A DNA stretch of 64,000 bases, taken from Xanthobacteraceae bacterium. Its GTDB lineage: Bacteria; Pseudomonadota; Alphaproteobacteria; Rhizobiales; Xanthobacteraceae. The notes beneath the pieces are model-generated. The model ran no database searches. It was not told the DNA's origin and saw nothing but the letters and a program-made list of their open reading frames with translations. A program made the position numbers and the translations under genes. The stretch spans positions 1 to 64,000 of the forward strand of contig SCUB01000007.1 of the NCBI GenBank assembly GCA_004297465.1, given 5' to 3'. Shown one piece after another: positions 35,984 through 44,895 of the stretch (position 1 is its first letter; each line of letters begins with the position of its first letter).

Positions 35984-36805
35984 TTAGCGCGCGGTCCCGT
36001 GACCGCGCTCGAAGGCATGGAAATGATGCAGCGGCCCGCGGCCGCCACCGACGCCGAGGCTGTCGGCGGCGGCGATCGCCGCGGTGACATAGGACTTGGC
36101 GGCGCGCACCGCGGTTTCGAGATCGCCGCCCTTGGCCAGCTCGGCCGCGATCGCGGCCGACAGCGTGCAGCCGGTGCCGTGGGTATTGCGGGTGTCGACG
36201 CGCATGGCGGCGAGGCGCGCCACCGCGTTGGGCATCACCAGGATGTCGACGCTCTCGGCGCTCTGGCCGTGGCCGCCCTTGATCAGCACCGCCCGCGGAC
36301 CGAACGCGAGCAGCTGCCTGCCCTGCTGTTCCATCTGCTGCTCGGTGGCGGCGAGCGGCGCGTCGAGCAGCGTGGCCGCCTCCTGCAGGTTCGGCGTCAG
36401 GATGGTGGCACGCGGCAGCAAGAGCTTGCGCACCGCCTCGATCGCCTGCGGCGCCAGCAGCACGTCGCCGGAGGTCGCCACCATGACCGGATCGACGACA
36501 CGATGCGCCGGGTTCCAGTGGTCGAGCGCATGGGCGATGGCCTCGATGATGTCGGTCTGCGACACCATGCCGGTCTTCACCGCCCGGACCGCGAAGTCCG
36601 AGAACACCGCGTCGATCTGCGCCGTGACGAAGCGCGCCGGCACATTGTGCACGGCGGTGACGCCGCGCGTGTTCTGCGCGGTGAGCGCGGTGATCGCCGA
36701 GGTGCCGTAGACGTCGAGCGCCGCGTAGGTCTTGAGATCGGCCTGGACGCCCGCGCCGCCGCCCGAATCCGATCCGGCAATGGTGAGCGCGACGGGCTTG
36801 CTCAT
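35984..36805 (-). CDS. thiD: HMP/HMP-P kinase
   Basis: The 273-residue ribokinase-fold enzyme phosphorylates hydroxymethylpyrimidine and its phosphate for thiamin synthesis. It has [17 protein letters not shown] at the N-terminus, [12 protein letters not shown], the middle [11 protein letters not shown] and the C-terminal [11 protein letters not shown] motif with the catalytic base. Its start overlaps the thiE stop (ATGA, 36802-36805). It is third in thiM-thiE-thiD-dctP. Confidence 0.95.
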   Translation of the reverse strand: MSKPVALTIAGSDSGGGAGVQADLKTYAALDVYGTSAITALTAQNTRGVTAVHNVPARFVTAQIDAVFSDFAVRAVKTGMVSQTDIIEAIAHALDHWNPAHRVVDPVMVATSGDVLLAPQAIEAVRKLLLPRATILTPNLQEAATLLDAPLAATEQQMEQQGRQLLAFGPRAVLIKGGHGQSAESVDILVMPNAVARLAAMRVDTRNTHGTGCTLSAAIAAELAKGGDLETAVRAAKSYVTAAIAAADSLGVGGGRGPLHHFHAFERGHGTAR

Positions 36806-37482
36806 GGCCGCTTCCTTTGCGCCAGCGCGCCGTCGACGATGGCGCGCAGCGTCCGCGCCGCCTGCAACGGATCGGCCGCCCCCGACACCGCCGAGATCAC
36901 CGCGATGCCGTCGGCGCCGGCGGCGATCACATCGGCGGCGTTGCCGGCATCGATGCCGGCGATGGCGCCGACCGGAATGGCGGCATCGCGCGCGCGCAGC
37001 GTCCGGGCGATCCCGGCAAGGCCGGCAAGCCCGACCGGCGCGTCGGGATTGTCCTTGGAGGTGGTGGCGAACACGCCGCCGACGCAGACGTAATCGAGAA
37101 GGTCGAGCGACGCGGCCTCGGCCTGCGCCATCGACTTGACGGTGAGGCCGATGATGGCGCGCTGGCCCATCACCCGGCAGGCGTCGGCGACCGGCATGTC
37201 GTCCTGGCCGAGATGCACGCCGTCGGCGCCCGCCGCCAGCGCCACGTCGACGCGGTCGTTGACCAGCACCGGCACGCGGCCCGCCGCGGCGGCGTGAACC
37301 ACGCGCGCCCGCGCGATCATGTCACGCACCCCACCGAGCTTGTCGCGCAGCTGGATCAGGGTGGCGCCGCCGGCGATGACCTGATCCGTCAGCGCCGCGA
37401 GGTCGTGGCCGCCGCGGGCCGCCGGATCGATCAGGACATAGAGCCGGTGATCGACCCTGTTACGCCGCATGACGGGATTCAT
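36802..37482 (-). CDS. thiE: thiamin phosphate synthase
   Basis: This 226-residue TIM-barrel enzyme joins HMP-diphosphate to the thiazole phosphate. Family marks are [42 protein letters not shown] and the C-terminal [14 protein letters not shown]. The start at 37482 overlaps the thiM stop as ATGA; an in-frame ATG at 37470 is an alternative. Middle gene of the salvage set. Confidence 0.95.
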   Translation of the reverse strand: MNPVMRRNRVDHRLYVLIDPAARGGHDLAALTDQVIAGGATLIQLRDKLGGVRDMIARARVVHAAAAGRVPVLVNDRVDVALAAGADGVHLGQDDMPVADACRVMGQRAIIGLTVKSMAQAEAASLDLLDYVCVGGVFATTSKDNPDAPVGLAGLAGIARTLRARDAAIPVGAIAGIDAGNAADVIAAGADGIAVISAVSGAADPLQAARTLRAIVDGALAQRKRP

Positions 37483-38279
37483 GGCGTCACCCGCGCTTCG
37501 GCGCCGATGAGTTCGGGCGTGAGATTGTGCAGTTCGTCGAGAAAGGTGACGGCGAAACTGCCGGGGCCATGACTGCTGCGCGCCGCGCGCTCGCCCGCCA
37601 CGCCGAATACGATCAGCGCGGCGGTGGCGGCCAGCCACGGGTCGGGCTCCACCGCCAGCGCCGCCGCCGCGAGCGCCGTCTCGGCGCAGCCCATCGCCGT
37701 GACCCTGGTCATCAGCGCATCGCCGTTGTGCAGCGTCAGCGTGCGGGTGCCGTCGCTCACGATGTCGGCTTCGCCGGTGAGCGCCACCACGCATCGCCAG
37801 CGCCGCGCCGCCGCGGCCACTTCGACCCGGGATGCCGCCGCGCCGGCCAGCGCCGCGAACTCGCCGGCGTTGAGCCGCACCAAAGCGGGGCCGCGTTCCA
37901 AAAGGCCTTGCGCGAAGGCAAGGCGCGGCGGCGAGCGGTCGACCTTGACCGGATCGAGCGCCCAGGGCCGCGCCAGCGCTTTCGCCGCCGCCGGCGCCAC
38001 CTCGGCCGCGGCGCGGCGTTCGGCGTCCAGCGTGCCGAGATTGATCAGCAGCGCGTCGGCGCTGCCGACCATGGCGCCGACCTCCGCCGCCGCGATGGTC
38101 ATCGACGGCACCACGCCGGCCGCCAGCAGCACGTTGGCGGTGAAGGCCTGCGCCACGCTGTTGGTGATGCAATGGACCCGCGGCACACGGGCGCGCAGAC
38201 GCTCGACAAGACGGGCGGCGGCCGCGCGCGCGTCCGCATCGAGGACCGCTATAGTGGATGAAACAGGCGTCACCTGCAT
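37479..38279 (-). CDS. thiM: hydroxyethylthiazole kinase
   Basis: ThiM phosphorylates the thiazole moiety salvaged from the medium. The 266-residue product has VHCITNSVAQAFTANVLLAAG, SADALLINLGTL and LVRLNAGEFAAL, and an active-site region AMGCAETAL that keeps the Cys, though the usual GTGC has become AMGC. It is first in thiM-thiE-thiD-dctP. The TPP riboswitch sits directly upstream, and its GGAGGGAG ribosome site lies in the riboswitch P1 region, so regulation is probably by blocking translation start. Confidence 0.93.
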   Translation of the reverse strand: MQVTPVSSTIAVLDADARAAAARLVERLRARVPRVHCITNSVAQAFTANVLLAAGVVPSMTIAAAEVGAMVGSADALLINLGTLDAERRAAAEVAPAAAKALARPWALDPVKVDRSPPRLAFAQGLLERGPALVRLNAGEFAALAGAAASRVEVAAAARRWRCVVALTGEADIVSDGTRTLTLHNGDALMTRVTAMGCAETALAAAALAVEPDPWLAATAALIVFGVAGERAARSSHGPGSFAVTFLDELHNLTPELIGAEARVTP

Positions 38280-38283
38280 CTCA

Positions 38284-38361
38284 AGCTCCCTCCGCCGGCA
38301 TGACCCGGATCAGGTTCTATGGGTTGGCTTTCGCCTCTCAGCCCGGTACGGGCACCCCAAT
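38284..38361 (-). ncRNA. TPP riboswitch upstream of thiM
   Basis: On the - strand the sequence shows the canonical TPP aptamer: GGGGTGCC at the 5' end, GGCTGAGA, AACCCATAGAACCTGATC, GGGTCATGCCGG and the final GGAGGGAGC. The last part is also the ribosome site of thiM, which starts five bases later. Binding of thiamin diphosphate should hide this site. This RNA controls the operon thiM-thiE-thiD and the linked solute-binding protein gene. Confidence 0.95.
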
Positions 38362-38501
38362 GAGATCGTTCTCCATCTAGCGCGCCGGCGGCGGCGCGGC
38401 AAGAGCCTCGGTCCGCCGCCGGCGATTATCGCCGGACAGCTTGCCAGCCGCGCCGGTTTTTGCTGGATTGCCGGCGTCGCCATGAGGCCCGGGAGAATGC
38501 C

Positions 38502-38738
38502 ATGGTTCCGTTTTTCGTCCAGATCAAATGCCAGCTTGGCAAATCCTATGCCGTGGCCAACGCGCTCGCCGAAGCCGAGATCGCCTCGGAAATCTATTCC
38601 ACGGCCGGCCATTACGACCTGCTGGTGAAGTTCTACGTCGAAACCGGCACCGACATCGGCCACTTCGTCACCGAGCAGGTGCAGACGATTCCCGGCATCC
38701 AGGACACCCTGACCATCATCACCTTCAAGGCATTCTGA
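38502..38738 (+). CDS. stand-alone Lrp/AsnC ligand-binding (RAM) domain protein
   Basis: The 78-residue product corresponds to the C-terminal ligand-binding domain of Lrp/AsnC regulators, with AEIASEIYSTAGHYDLLVKFYV and VQTIPGIQDTLTIITF. The DNA-binding helix-turn-helix half is absent. Such mini-proteins assemble into oligomers and may bind amino acids, but they cannot bind DNA on their own. A GGGAG lies 7 bases before the ATG at 38502. The gene is divergent from the thi operon and convergent with the DMT transporter gene, four bases away. Confidence 0.87.
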   Translation: MVPFFVQIKCQLGKSYAVANALAEAEIASEIYSTAGHYDLLVKFYVETGTDIGHFVTEQVQTIPGIQDTLTIITFKAF

Positions 38739-38742
38739 GAAA

Positions 38743-39654
38743 TCAGGTTGCCGGCGGCGACTGGCGGGCGCGGCGCAACCCGAGCCGGCGCTCGCGCCAC
38801 AGCACGAACAGGCCCGCCGTCGCGACGATGGCCGCGCCGATCACGACATTGACCGTCGGCGCCTCGCCGAGGAAGACATAGCCGAACATCACCGCCCAGA
38901 TCATGGTGGCGTAGTCGAACGGCGCCAGATACGACGCCGGCGCGTAGCGCATGCCCTCGGTGAGGAAGATCTGCGCCACCCCGCCGCTCATGCCGATGCC
39001 GATGAGCAGCGCCAGCTCGCCGCCTGTCGGCAGGCGCCAGCCCAGCGGCGCCGTCGCCAGCGCCACCAGCATCGAGAACAGCGACATGTAGATCAGGATC
39101 GACGAGGTGGTTTCGGTCGCGGTCAGGCCGCGGATCTGGATCAGCGCGCCGGCAGCGCACAGCGCGTGCGCAAGCGCGAACAGCATGCCCGTCAGCGCCA
39201 CCGACGACAGCGCCGCCCGCGGCACCGAGAGATGCGGCGCGATCATGATCGTCACGCCAACGAGGCCCGCCAGCACCGCCGACCAGCGGTAGACGCGCAC
39301 GCGCTCCTTGAGGAAGATGACGGCAAGCGGCACCGTCGCCAGCGGAATGACGAAGGCGATCGCGGTGACGTCGGCGACCGGAATGCGCGCCGCCGCCGCG
39401 AACAGCAGGAAGATGCTGGTGACGGTGGTGATGCCGCGCCAGAAATGGGCGCGCAGCCGCTCGGTGCGCGCCGCGCCGGCAAGCTCGCCGCGCCATCCGA
39501 GCACGACGGCGATCAGGGTCAGCGTGATGAGGCCGCGCACGAACACGGTCTGGCCGACCGGGAACTCCATCCCCAGCATACGCACCTGCAGCGACATCAG
39601 CGCGAACAGCACGGTCGCTGCGACCTTGAAGGCGGTGGCCTTGAGGATGTTCAT
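38743..39654 (-). CDS. EamA/DMT-family transporter
   Basis: The 303-residue protein has ten hydrophobic segments in two EamA repeats. The first repeat has VFVRGLITLTLIAVVLGWRGE and a loop ending with ERLRAHFWRGITTV; the second ends with MIWAVMFGYVFLGEAPTVNVVIGA. Members export amino acids, nucleotide sugars or other metabolites; the substrate is not clear. It stands alone on its strand between the Lrp-type domain gene and coxL. Confidence 0.85.
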   Translation of the reverse strand: MNILKATAFKVAATVLFALMSLQVRMLGMEFPVGQTVFVRGLITLTLIAVVLGWRGELAGAARTERLRAHFWRGITTVTSIFLLFAAAARIPVADVTAIAFVIPLATVPLAVIFLKERVRVYRWSAVLAGLVGVTIMIAPHLSVPRAALSSVALTGMLFALAHALCAAGALIQIRGLTATETTSSILIYMSLFSMLVALATAPLGWRLPTGGELALLIGIGMSGGVAQIFLTEGMRYAPASYLAPFDYATMIWAVMFGYVFLGEAPTVNVVIGAAIVATAGLFVLWRERRLGLRRARQSPPAT

Positions 39655-39796
39655 GGAGCGGTGGGATTCGCGGCTTGCGATTGACGGAAGCTTGCGGCCG
39701 GGCGACGGCCAGCCGTTCCATTGTTAGCCATTCACGCGGCGCGCGAACAGGGCACGGCCCGCATGGCCGCATGCAACGAACGAACGGATACCGGCG

Positions 39797-42097
39797 TCAC
39801 AACCGGTGCCGGAGCTGGTGATCGCGGATCGTCGTCCAGATGCGCTGCGGGGTTGCCGGCATGTCGACGTGGCCGATGCGGTATTCGCGCCACAGCGCGT
39901 CGATCACCGCGTTGACGATGGCCGGCGTGGCGCCGATGGTGCCGGCCTCGCCGACGCCCTTGACGCCGAGCGGATTGTTGACGCACGGCACGTTGCGGGT
40001 CTCGAACGCGAACGATGGCGCGTCCGAGGCGCGCGGCAGCGCGTAGTCCATCAGCGAGCCGGTGACGAGCTGGCCGTCGCGGTCGTACACGGTCTGCTCC
40101 ATCAGCGCCTGGCCGAGGCTCTGCACCGCGCCGCCGTGGATCTGGCCCGTCAGCAGCAGCGGATTGAGCGTCACGCCGACATCGTCGACCACCGCGTAAT
40201 CGACGATGCGCGTCGCGCCGGTGGCGGGATCGATCTCGACCTCGGCGATGTGCGTGCCGTTGGGATAGGTGCCGGCGTCGGGCATGAAGCGTTCACTGGC
40301 CTGAAGCCGGCTGGCGTCGGTGCCGGGCCGGCGCGCCAGATCGGTGAAGCTGATGGCGCGGTCGGTGCCGGCCACGCGCAGCGCGCCGGCGGCGATCTCG
40401 ATATCGGCTATGCCGGCCTCGAGCGCGTCGACGGCCAGTTCCTTGAGGCGCTCGCCGAGCGTGTGGGTGGCGCGCGCCACCGACACGCCGCCGATCGGGA
40501 TCGAACTCGACCCGCCGGTGCCCATGCCGCTGGCGATCAGGGCGGTGTCGCCCTGGATCACGCGCACGCGCTCGGGCGCGACGCCGAACTGCTCGGACAC
40601 GAGCTGCGCGTAAGCCGTGCGATGGCCCTGCCCGGTCGACTGCGAGCCGATCAGCACCGTGAGGCCGCCGTCGGGGTCGAGCCGCAGCGTCGCGGTTTCC
40701 GGCCCCATGGCGCCGCACACCTCGACATAGCACGACAGCCCGATGCCGCGGATGAGCCCGGCCTTCTTCGCCGCCCTCGCGCGCTTGGGAAATTCCTTCC
40801 AGCCGATCATTTCCTGCGCGCGCGCAAGGTGCGCGGCGAACGCGCCGGAATCGTACACCTTGCCGGTGGCGGTACGGTACGGCATCGCGTTGGACGAGAT
40901 GAAATTGCGGCGGCGGATCACGTCGGGGGCGATGTCGAGCTTGCGCGCCGCCGCGTCCACCAGCCGCTCGATGAGATACGCCGCCTCGGGCCGCCCGGCG
41001 CCGCGATAGGCATCGACCGGCACGGTGTTGGTGAAGACGCCGCGCACGCGGATGTCGCACACCGGAATGTCATAGACGCCGGGCCACATCGCGGCCCCGC
41101 CATAGGGGATGAACGGAGCGAATGCCGAGAGATAGGCTCCCATGTCGGCGATGAGATCGCCGCGCAGCGCGCGGAAGCGGCCATCCCCGGTCAGCGCCAG
41201 CGACGCGACCATGATGTTGTCGCGGCCCTGGCTGTCGCCGAGGAAATGATCGGCGCGGTCCGCCACCCATTTCACCGGGCGGCCGAGTTTGCGCGCCGCC
41301 ACCGCGGCGAGCGCATATTCGCGATAGGGAAACAGCTTGGTGCCGAAGCCGCCGCCGACGTCGGGCGTCACCACGCGCATGCTCTCGGGCGGAATCTTCA
41401 GCACCTGCCGGCACAGGATGTCGCGCAGCCGGTGACTGCCCTGACTGCCGAGAGTGAGCGTGAAGTGGTCGCGCGCGGCATCGTATTCGGCGACCACCGC
41501 GCGGGTCTCCAGGAAGTTGGTGACGAGGCGCTGGTTGACGAGCCGGACCTCGACGGTCTCCTCGGCATGGGCGAAGGCGAGATCGGTCGCCGCCCTGTCG
41601 CCGAGCCGGGTTTCGAACACGAGGTTGCCGGGGTGGCTCGCCCACACCTGCGGCGCGCCGGGGCCAAGCGCCGCCTCGGCGCCGATGGCGGCGGGCAGCG
41701 GCTGCCACTCCACCTCGATCGCCTCCAGCGCGTCGCGCGCCTGCGACAGTTCCCGCGCCACCACGAAGGCGACGGCGTCGCCGACATGGCGCACCTCGCC
41801 CTGCGCGAGGATCGCATAGGGCGGCGCCTTGATGGCGCCATCGAGCGTAAACAGGCACGGCAGCGCGCCGAGATCGGCGACATCCTCGCCGGTCAGCACG
41901 GCCATAACACCGGGCATCGCGCGCGCCGCGCCGGCGTCGACGCGGAACCGCGCATGGGCGTGCGGCGAACGCAGCACCAGCGCATGCAGCAGGCTTTCGC
42001 GGGTGTCGTCGCTGGTGTAGCGTCCGCGGCCGCGCAGAAGCGCGTCGTCCTCCGTGCGCTTCACGCTTTGCCCGACGCCGAATGCGCTAGCCGTCAT
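39797..42097 (-). CDS. CoxL-like molybdenum hydroxylase large subunit, form II
   Basis: The 766-residue protein belongs to the xanthine oxidase / CO dehydrogenase molybdopterin-binding family. It has GGGFGTKLFPYRE and QSTGQGHRTAY as cofactor loops, and GVKGVGEAGTIGATPA with the catalytic Glu near the C-terminus. The active-site loop is AYRGAGR, which marks form II (OMP) enzymes, not the AYRCSFR loop of form I CO dehydrogenases. Its true substrate is therefore unlikely to be CO. The medium FAD subunit (coxM) and small [2Fe-2S] subunit (coxS) are not adjacent, so it either uses partners elsewhere or is an orphan. Confidence 0.9.
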   Translation of the reverse strand: MTASAFGVGQSVKRTEDDALLRGRGRYTSDDTRESLLHALVLRSPHAHARFRVDAGAARAMPGVMAVLTGEDVADLGALPCLFTLDGAIKAPPYAILAQGEVRHVGDAVAFVVARELSQARDALEAIEVEWQPLPAAIGAEAALGPGAPQVWASHPGNLVFETRLGDRAATDLAFAHAEETVEVRLVNQRLVTNFLETRAVVAEYDAARDHFTLTLGSQGSHRLRDILCRQVLKIPPESMRVVTPDVGGGFGTKLFPYREYALAAVAARKLGRPVKWVADRADHFLGDSQGRDNIMVASLALTGDGRFRALRGDLIADMGAYLSAFAPFIPYGGAAMWPGVYDIPVCDIRVRGVFTNTVPVDAYRGAGRPEAAYLIERLVDAAARKLDIAPDVIRRRNFISSNAMPYRTATGKVYDSGAFAAHLARAQEMIGWKEFPKRARAAKKAGLIRGIGLSCYVEVCGAMGPETATLRLDPDGGLTVLIGSQSTGQGHRTAYAQLVSEQFGVAPERVRVIQGDTALIASGMGTGGSSSIPIGGVSVARATHTLGERLKELAVDALEAGIADIEIAAGALRVAGTDRAISFTDLARRPGTDASRLQASERFMPDAGTYPNGTHIAEVEIDPATGATRIVDYAVVDDVGVTLNPLLLTGQIHGGAVQSLGQALMEQTVYDRDGQLVTGSLMDYALPRASDAPSFAFETRNVPCVNNPLGVKGVGEAGTIGATPAIVNAVIDALWREYRIGHVDMPATPQRIWTTIRDHQLRHRL

Positions 42098-42148
42098 CGT
42101 CCGCTCCGCGAAATGTCCGCGACCATTGTGGCGCGAATGGCGGCTTCG

Positions 42149-43675
42149 TCAATGCGCCAGGCGCAGGAGCCAGCGCCGGCCGAACAGCATGACGATGCTC
42201 GCGCCATAGACCAGCGCACCGACCGCGATCAGCAGCGCCAGCATGGCCTCGTCGCGCAGCGTCGTCAGGTGGCCGAGCCAGAGGCCTGCGCCTTTCGCCG
42301 CCAGCCACAACGCAAGCCCCAGCACGGCCCCGGCGGCGAGGAACCTGACGAACACGGCCCTGAGCTCCGCGTCGATCACGAGATGGCCGGCGCGCACGGC
42401 AAAGCCCATCACCAGCAGCAGATTGACCCAGGCCCCGGCGGCGGTGGCGAGCGCAAGGCCGATCTGCGCCAGCGAACCGACCAGCATGAATTTCAGCGCG
42501 ACATTGACCGCAACCCCGATCAGCGCCGCCTTCACGGGCGTCGCGGTGTCGTGGCGGGCGTAGAACGGGGCCACCGCGCTGCGGATCAGCACGAACGGGA
42601 TCAGCCCCAGCGCATAGGCCGCCAGCGTCGCGCCGGCCGCACCGGCATTGGCGGCGGTGAATGCGCCGCGCACGAACATCGCGCGCATGATGGTGTCCGG
42701 CACGGTCAGGAACGCCGCCACGAACGGCACCGACATCAGCAGGGTCAGCGCGAAGGCGCGATGTTGCGAATCCATGGCGCCGCTGGCGTCGCCCGCCGCG
42801 ATCCGCCGCGACATCTCCGGCAAGAGCACGGTGCCGACCGCGATGCCGATGACGCCGACCGGCAACTGGTTGAGGCGGTCGGCGTAATAGAGCGCCGACA
42901 GCGCGCCGGCGGCGAGGAAGCTGGCGATGATGGTGTCGGCGAACAGCGCCACCTGCGTGCCCATCGAGCCGAGCGTCGCCGGCCCCAGCGCACGGAAGAA
43001 GGCGCGCACCTCGGCGTCGAGCCTGAGCCGGGCAAATCCGGGCAGGATGCCATGGCGCCCGGCATCGGCCGCCAGCAGCAGGCACTCCAGCACGCCGGCG
43101 ATCAGCACGCCCCACGCCGCCGCATGCCCGACGCTGGGAAAGAACACCGCCAGCGCCAGCGTCGCCATCATCGACAGGTTGAGGAAGATCGGCGCCGCCG
43201 CCGCGGTGGCGAAGCGGTGCAGCACGTTGAGCATGCCGCCGTACAGCGTCACCAGCGTCACCAGCAGGAGATAGGGAAAGGTGATGCGCGTCAGTTCGAC
43301 GGCCAGCGCGGCGCGGTCGGGATGGTCGGAGAAACCCGGCGCCAGCAGCGCCACCAGATACGGCATGAACAGCCAGGCCACGAGCAGCAGCGCCACCTGC
43401 ACCGTCAGCAGCAGCGTGAAGATGCGGTTGGCGAACAGCCTTGCACCGGCTTCGCCGCCGCGGTTGCGCACGTCGGCATAGGCCGGCACGAACGCGGCGT
43501 TGAACGCGCCCTCGGCGAAGATGGCGCGGAAATGGTTGGGGATGCGGAAGGCGACGAAGAAGGCGTCCGCCATCGGGCCGGCGCCGAGGATCGCGGCCAG
43601 CATCACGTCGCGCGCGAATCCGGTGATGCGCGACAGCAGCGTGAATCCGCCAACGGTGAAGATTCGGGCCAGCAT
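42149..43675 (-). CDS. murJ: lipid II flippase MurJ
   Basis: MurJ moves lipid II across the inner membrane for peptidoglycan synthesis. The 508-residue product has about 14 hydrophobic segments and the MurJ marks LLSRITGFARDVMLAAILGA, AEGAFNAAFVPAY and, later, YYADRLNQLPVGVIGIAVGT. Its long loops carry the conserved Arg residues expected for lipid II handling. It follows the aminotransferase gene on the same strand after 44 bases. Confidence 0.95.
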   Translation of the reverse strand: MLARIFTVGGFTLLSRITGFARDVMLAAILGAGPMADAFFVAFRIPNHFRAIFAEGAFNAAFVPAYADVRNRGGEAGARLFANRIFTLLLTVQVALLLVAWLFMPYLVALLAPGFSDHPDRAALAVELTRITFPYLLLVTLVTLYGGMLNVLHRFATAAAAPIFLNLSMMATLALAVFFPSVGHAAAWGVLIAGVLECLLLAADAGRHGILPGFARLRLDAEVRAFFRALGPATLGSMGTQVALFADTIIASFLAAGALSALYYADRLNQLPVGVIGIAVGTVLLPEMSRRIAAGDASGAMDSQHRAFALTLLMSVPFVAAFLTVPDTIMRAMFVRGAFTAANAGAAGATLAAYALGLIPFVLIRSAVAPFYARHDTATPVKAALIGVAVNVALKFMLVGSLAQIGLALATAAGAWVNLLLVMGFAVRAGHLVIDAELRAVFVRFLAAGAVLGLALWLAAKGAGLWLGHLTTLRDEAMLALLIAVGALVYGASIVMLFGRRWLLRLAH

Positions 43676-43719
43676 TGGCCGGTTTTAACCCAAGGTGCAG
43701 GGCGGCAAAATGGCGAAAG

Positions 43720-44868
43720 TTACTTTCCCACCGCGCCGCGCACAGCCTTGATGACGCGCGCCTGGGTGGTTTCGTCGAGATAGGCGTGCATCGGCAGGCT
43801 GATGACCTCGGCGGAAAGCTGCTCGCTGACCGGCAAACCGCCGTCGGCGACGGGATAGTGCCGGTAGGCGGTCTGGCGATGCAGCGGCGTCGGGTAATAG
43901 ATCGCCGTGGGAATGCCGTCGGCCCTGAGCGCGGCGGCGAACGCATCGCGCCGGCCCGCCGGCAGGCGGATGGTGTATTGCGCCCACACCGAGGTGCGCC
44001 CCTCCGCCACGCGCGGCACCGTCACCGCGTCGGCAAGACCCTCGGCGTAGCGCCGCGCCGCGCGCTCGCGCGCCACGATCTCGTCGTCGAAGATCGCCAG
44101 CTTCTCGATCAGCACCGCCGCCTGCACGGTATCGAGCCGGGCGGTGAGGCCGAGCCGCACATTGTCGTACTTGTCGCCGCCCTGCCCGTGCACGCGGATG
44201 CTGCGCAGCGTCTCGGCCAGCGCATCGTCGTCGGTGAAGATGGCGCCGCCATCGCCGTAGCAGCCGAGCGGCTTGGCCGGGAAGAAGCTGGTCGCGGTGG
44301 CCAGCCCGAAGGTGCCGAGGCGGCGGCCGTTGTAAGTGGCGCCGAAACCCTGGCAGGCGTCGTCGAGCACGAACAGGCCCTCGCGCGCGGCGAGTTCGGC
44401 GATGGCGTCATGGTCGGCGGACTGGCCGAACAGGTCGACCGGGATGATGGCCTTGGGCGCGCGGCCGAGCGCCCGCGCCTTGACGAGCCCGCGCGCCAGC
44501 GAGGCCATGTCGATGTTGAAGGTGTCCGGCTCGACATCGACGAACACCGGCGTGGCGCCGAGCAGCGCCACCACTTCCGCCGTGGCGCAGAATGTGAACG
44601 ACGGGCACAGCACGGCGTCGCCGGGGCCGATGCCCCTGGCCATCAGCACCATCAGCAGCGCATCGGTGCCGCTGGCGCAGGCCACCACGTGCCTGGCGCC
44701 GGTATAGGCCGCAAGACCGGCTTCCAGCGCCGTGACCTCGGGGCCGTTGATGAACTGGCAATGGGCGAGCACGCGCGCCACCGCGGCATCGATCCGGGAT
44801 CCGAGCCGCTGGCGCTGGGCCGCGATGTCGATGAATGGAACAGGCTTCGCAGCCAGGGGCTGGTTCAT
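43720..44868 (-). CDS. DegT/DnrJ/EryC1/StrS sugar aminotransferase
   Basis: The 382-residue PLP enzyme carries the PLP lysine in SFFPAKPLGCYGDGGA and the family motifs VVACASGTDALLMVL and DDACQGFGATYNGRRLG. These enzymes transfer an amino group to a nucleotide-linked keto sugar. With the adjacent Gfo/Idh/MocA dehydrogenase it could form a WbpB/WbpE-like pair that makes a 3-amino sugar (such as UDP-2,3-diacetamido sugars), but the exact product is not certain. The dehydrogenase gene starts upstream and the two appear co-transcribed. Confidence 0.85.
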   Translation of the reverse strand: MNQPLAAKPVPFIDIAAQRQRLGSRIDAAVARVLAHCQFINGPEVTALEAGLAAYTGARHVVACASGTDALLMVLMARGIGPGDAVLCPSFTFCATAEVVALLGATPVFVDVEPDTFNIDMASLARGLVKARALGRAPKAIIPVDLFGQSADHDAIAELAAREGLFVLDDACQGFGATYNGRRLGTFGLATATSFFPAKPLGCYGDGGAIFTDDDALAETLRSIRVHGQGGDKYDNVRLGLTARLDTVQAAVLIEKLAIFDDEIVARERAARRYAEGLADAVTVPRVAEGRTSVWAQYTIRLPAGRRDAFAAALRADGIPTAIYYPTPLHRQTAYRHYPVADGGLPVSEQLSAEVISLPMHAYLDETTQARVIKAVRGAVGK

Positions 44869-44895
44869 GGCAGAGATAATCCGAAATGGAGACGG

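Noticed and set aside
39806-43783. A 1325-codon open frame on the + strand
   Set aside because: It runs antisense through coxL and murJ, both with clear motifs on the - strand. Its product is Arg/His/Gly/Gln-rich with no recognisable domain, as expected from the complement of GC-rich genes.
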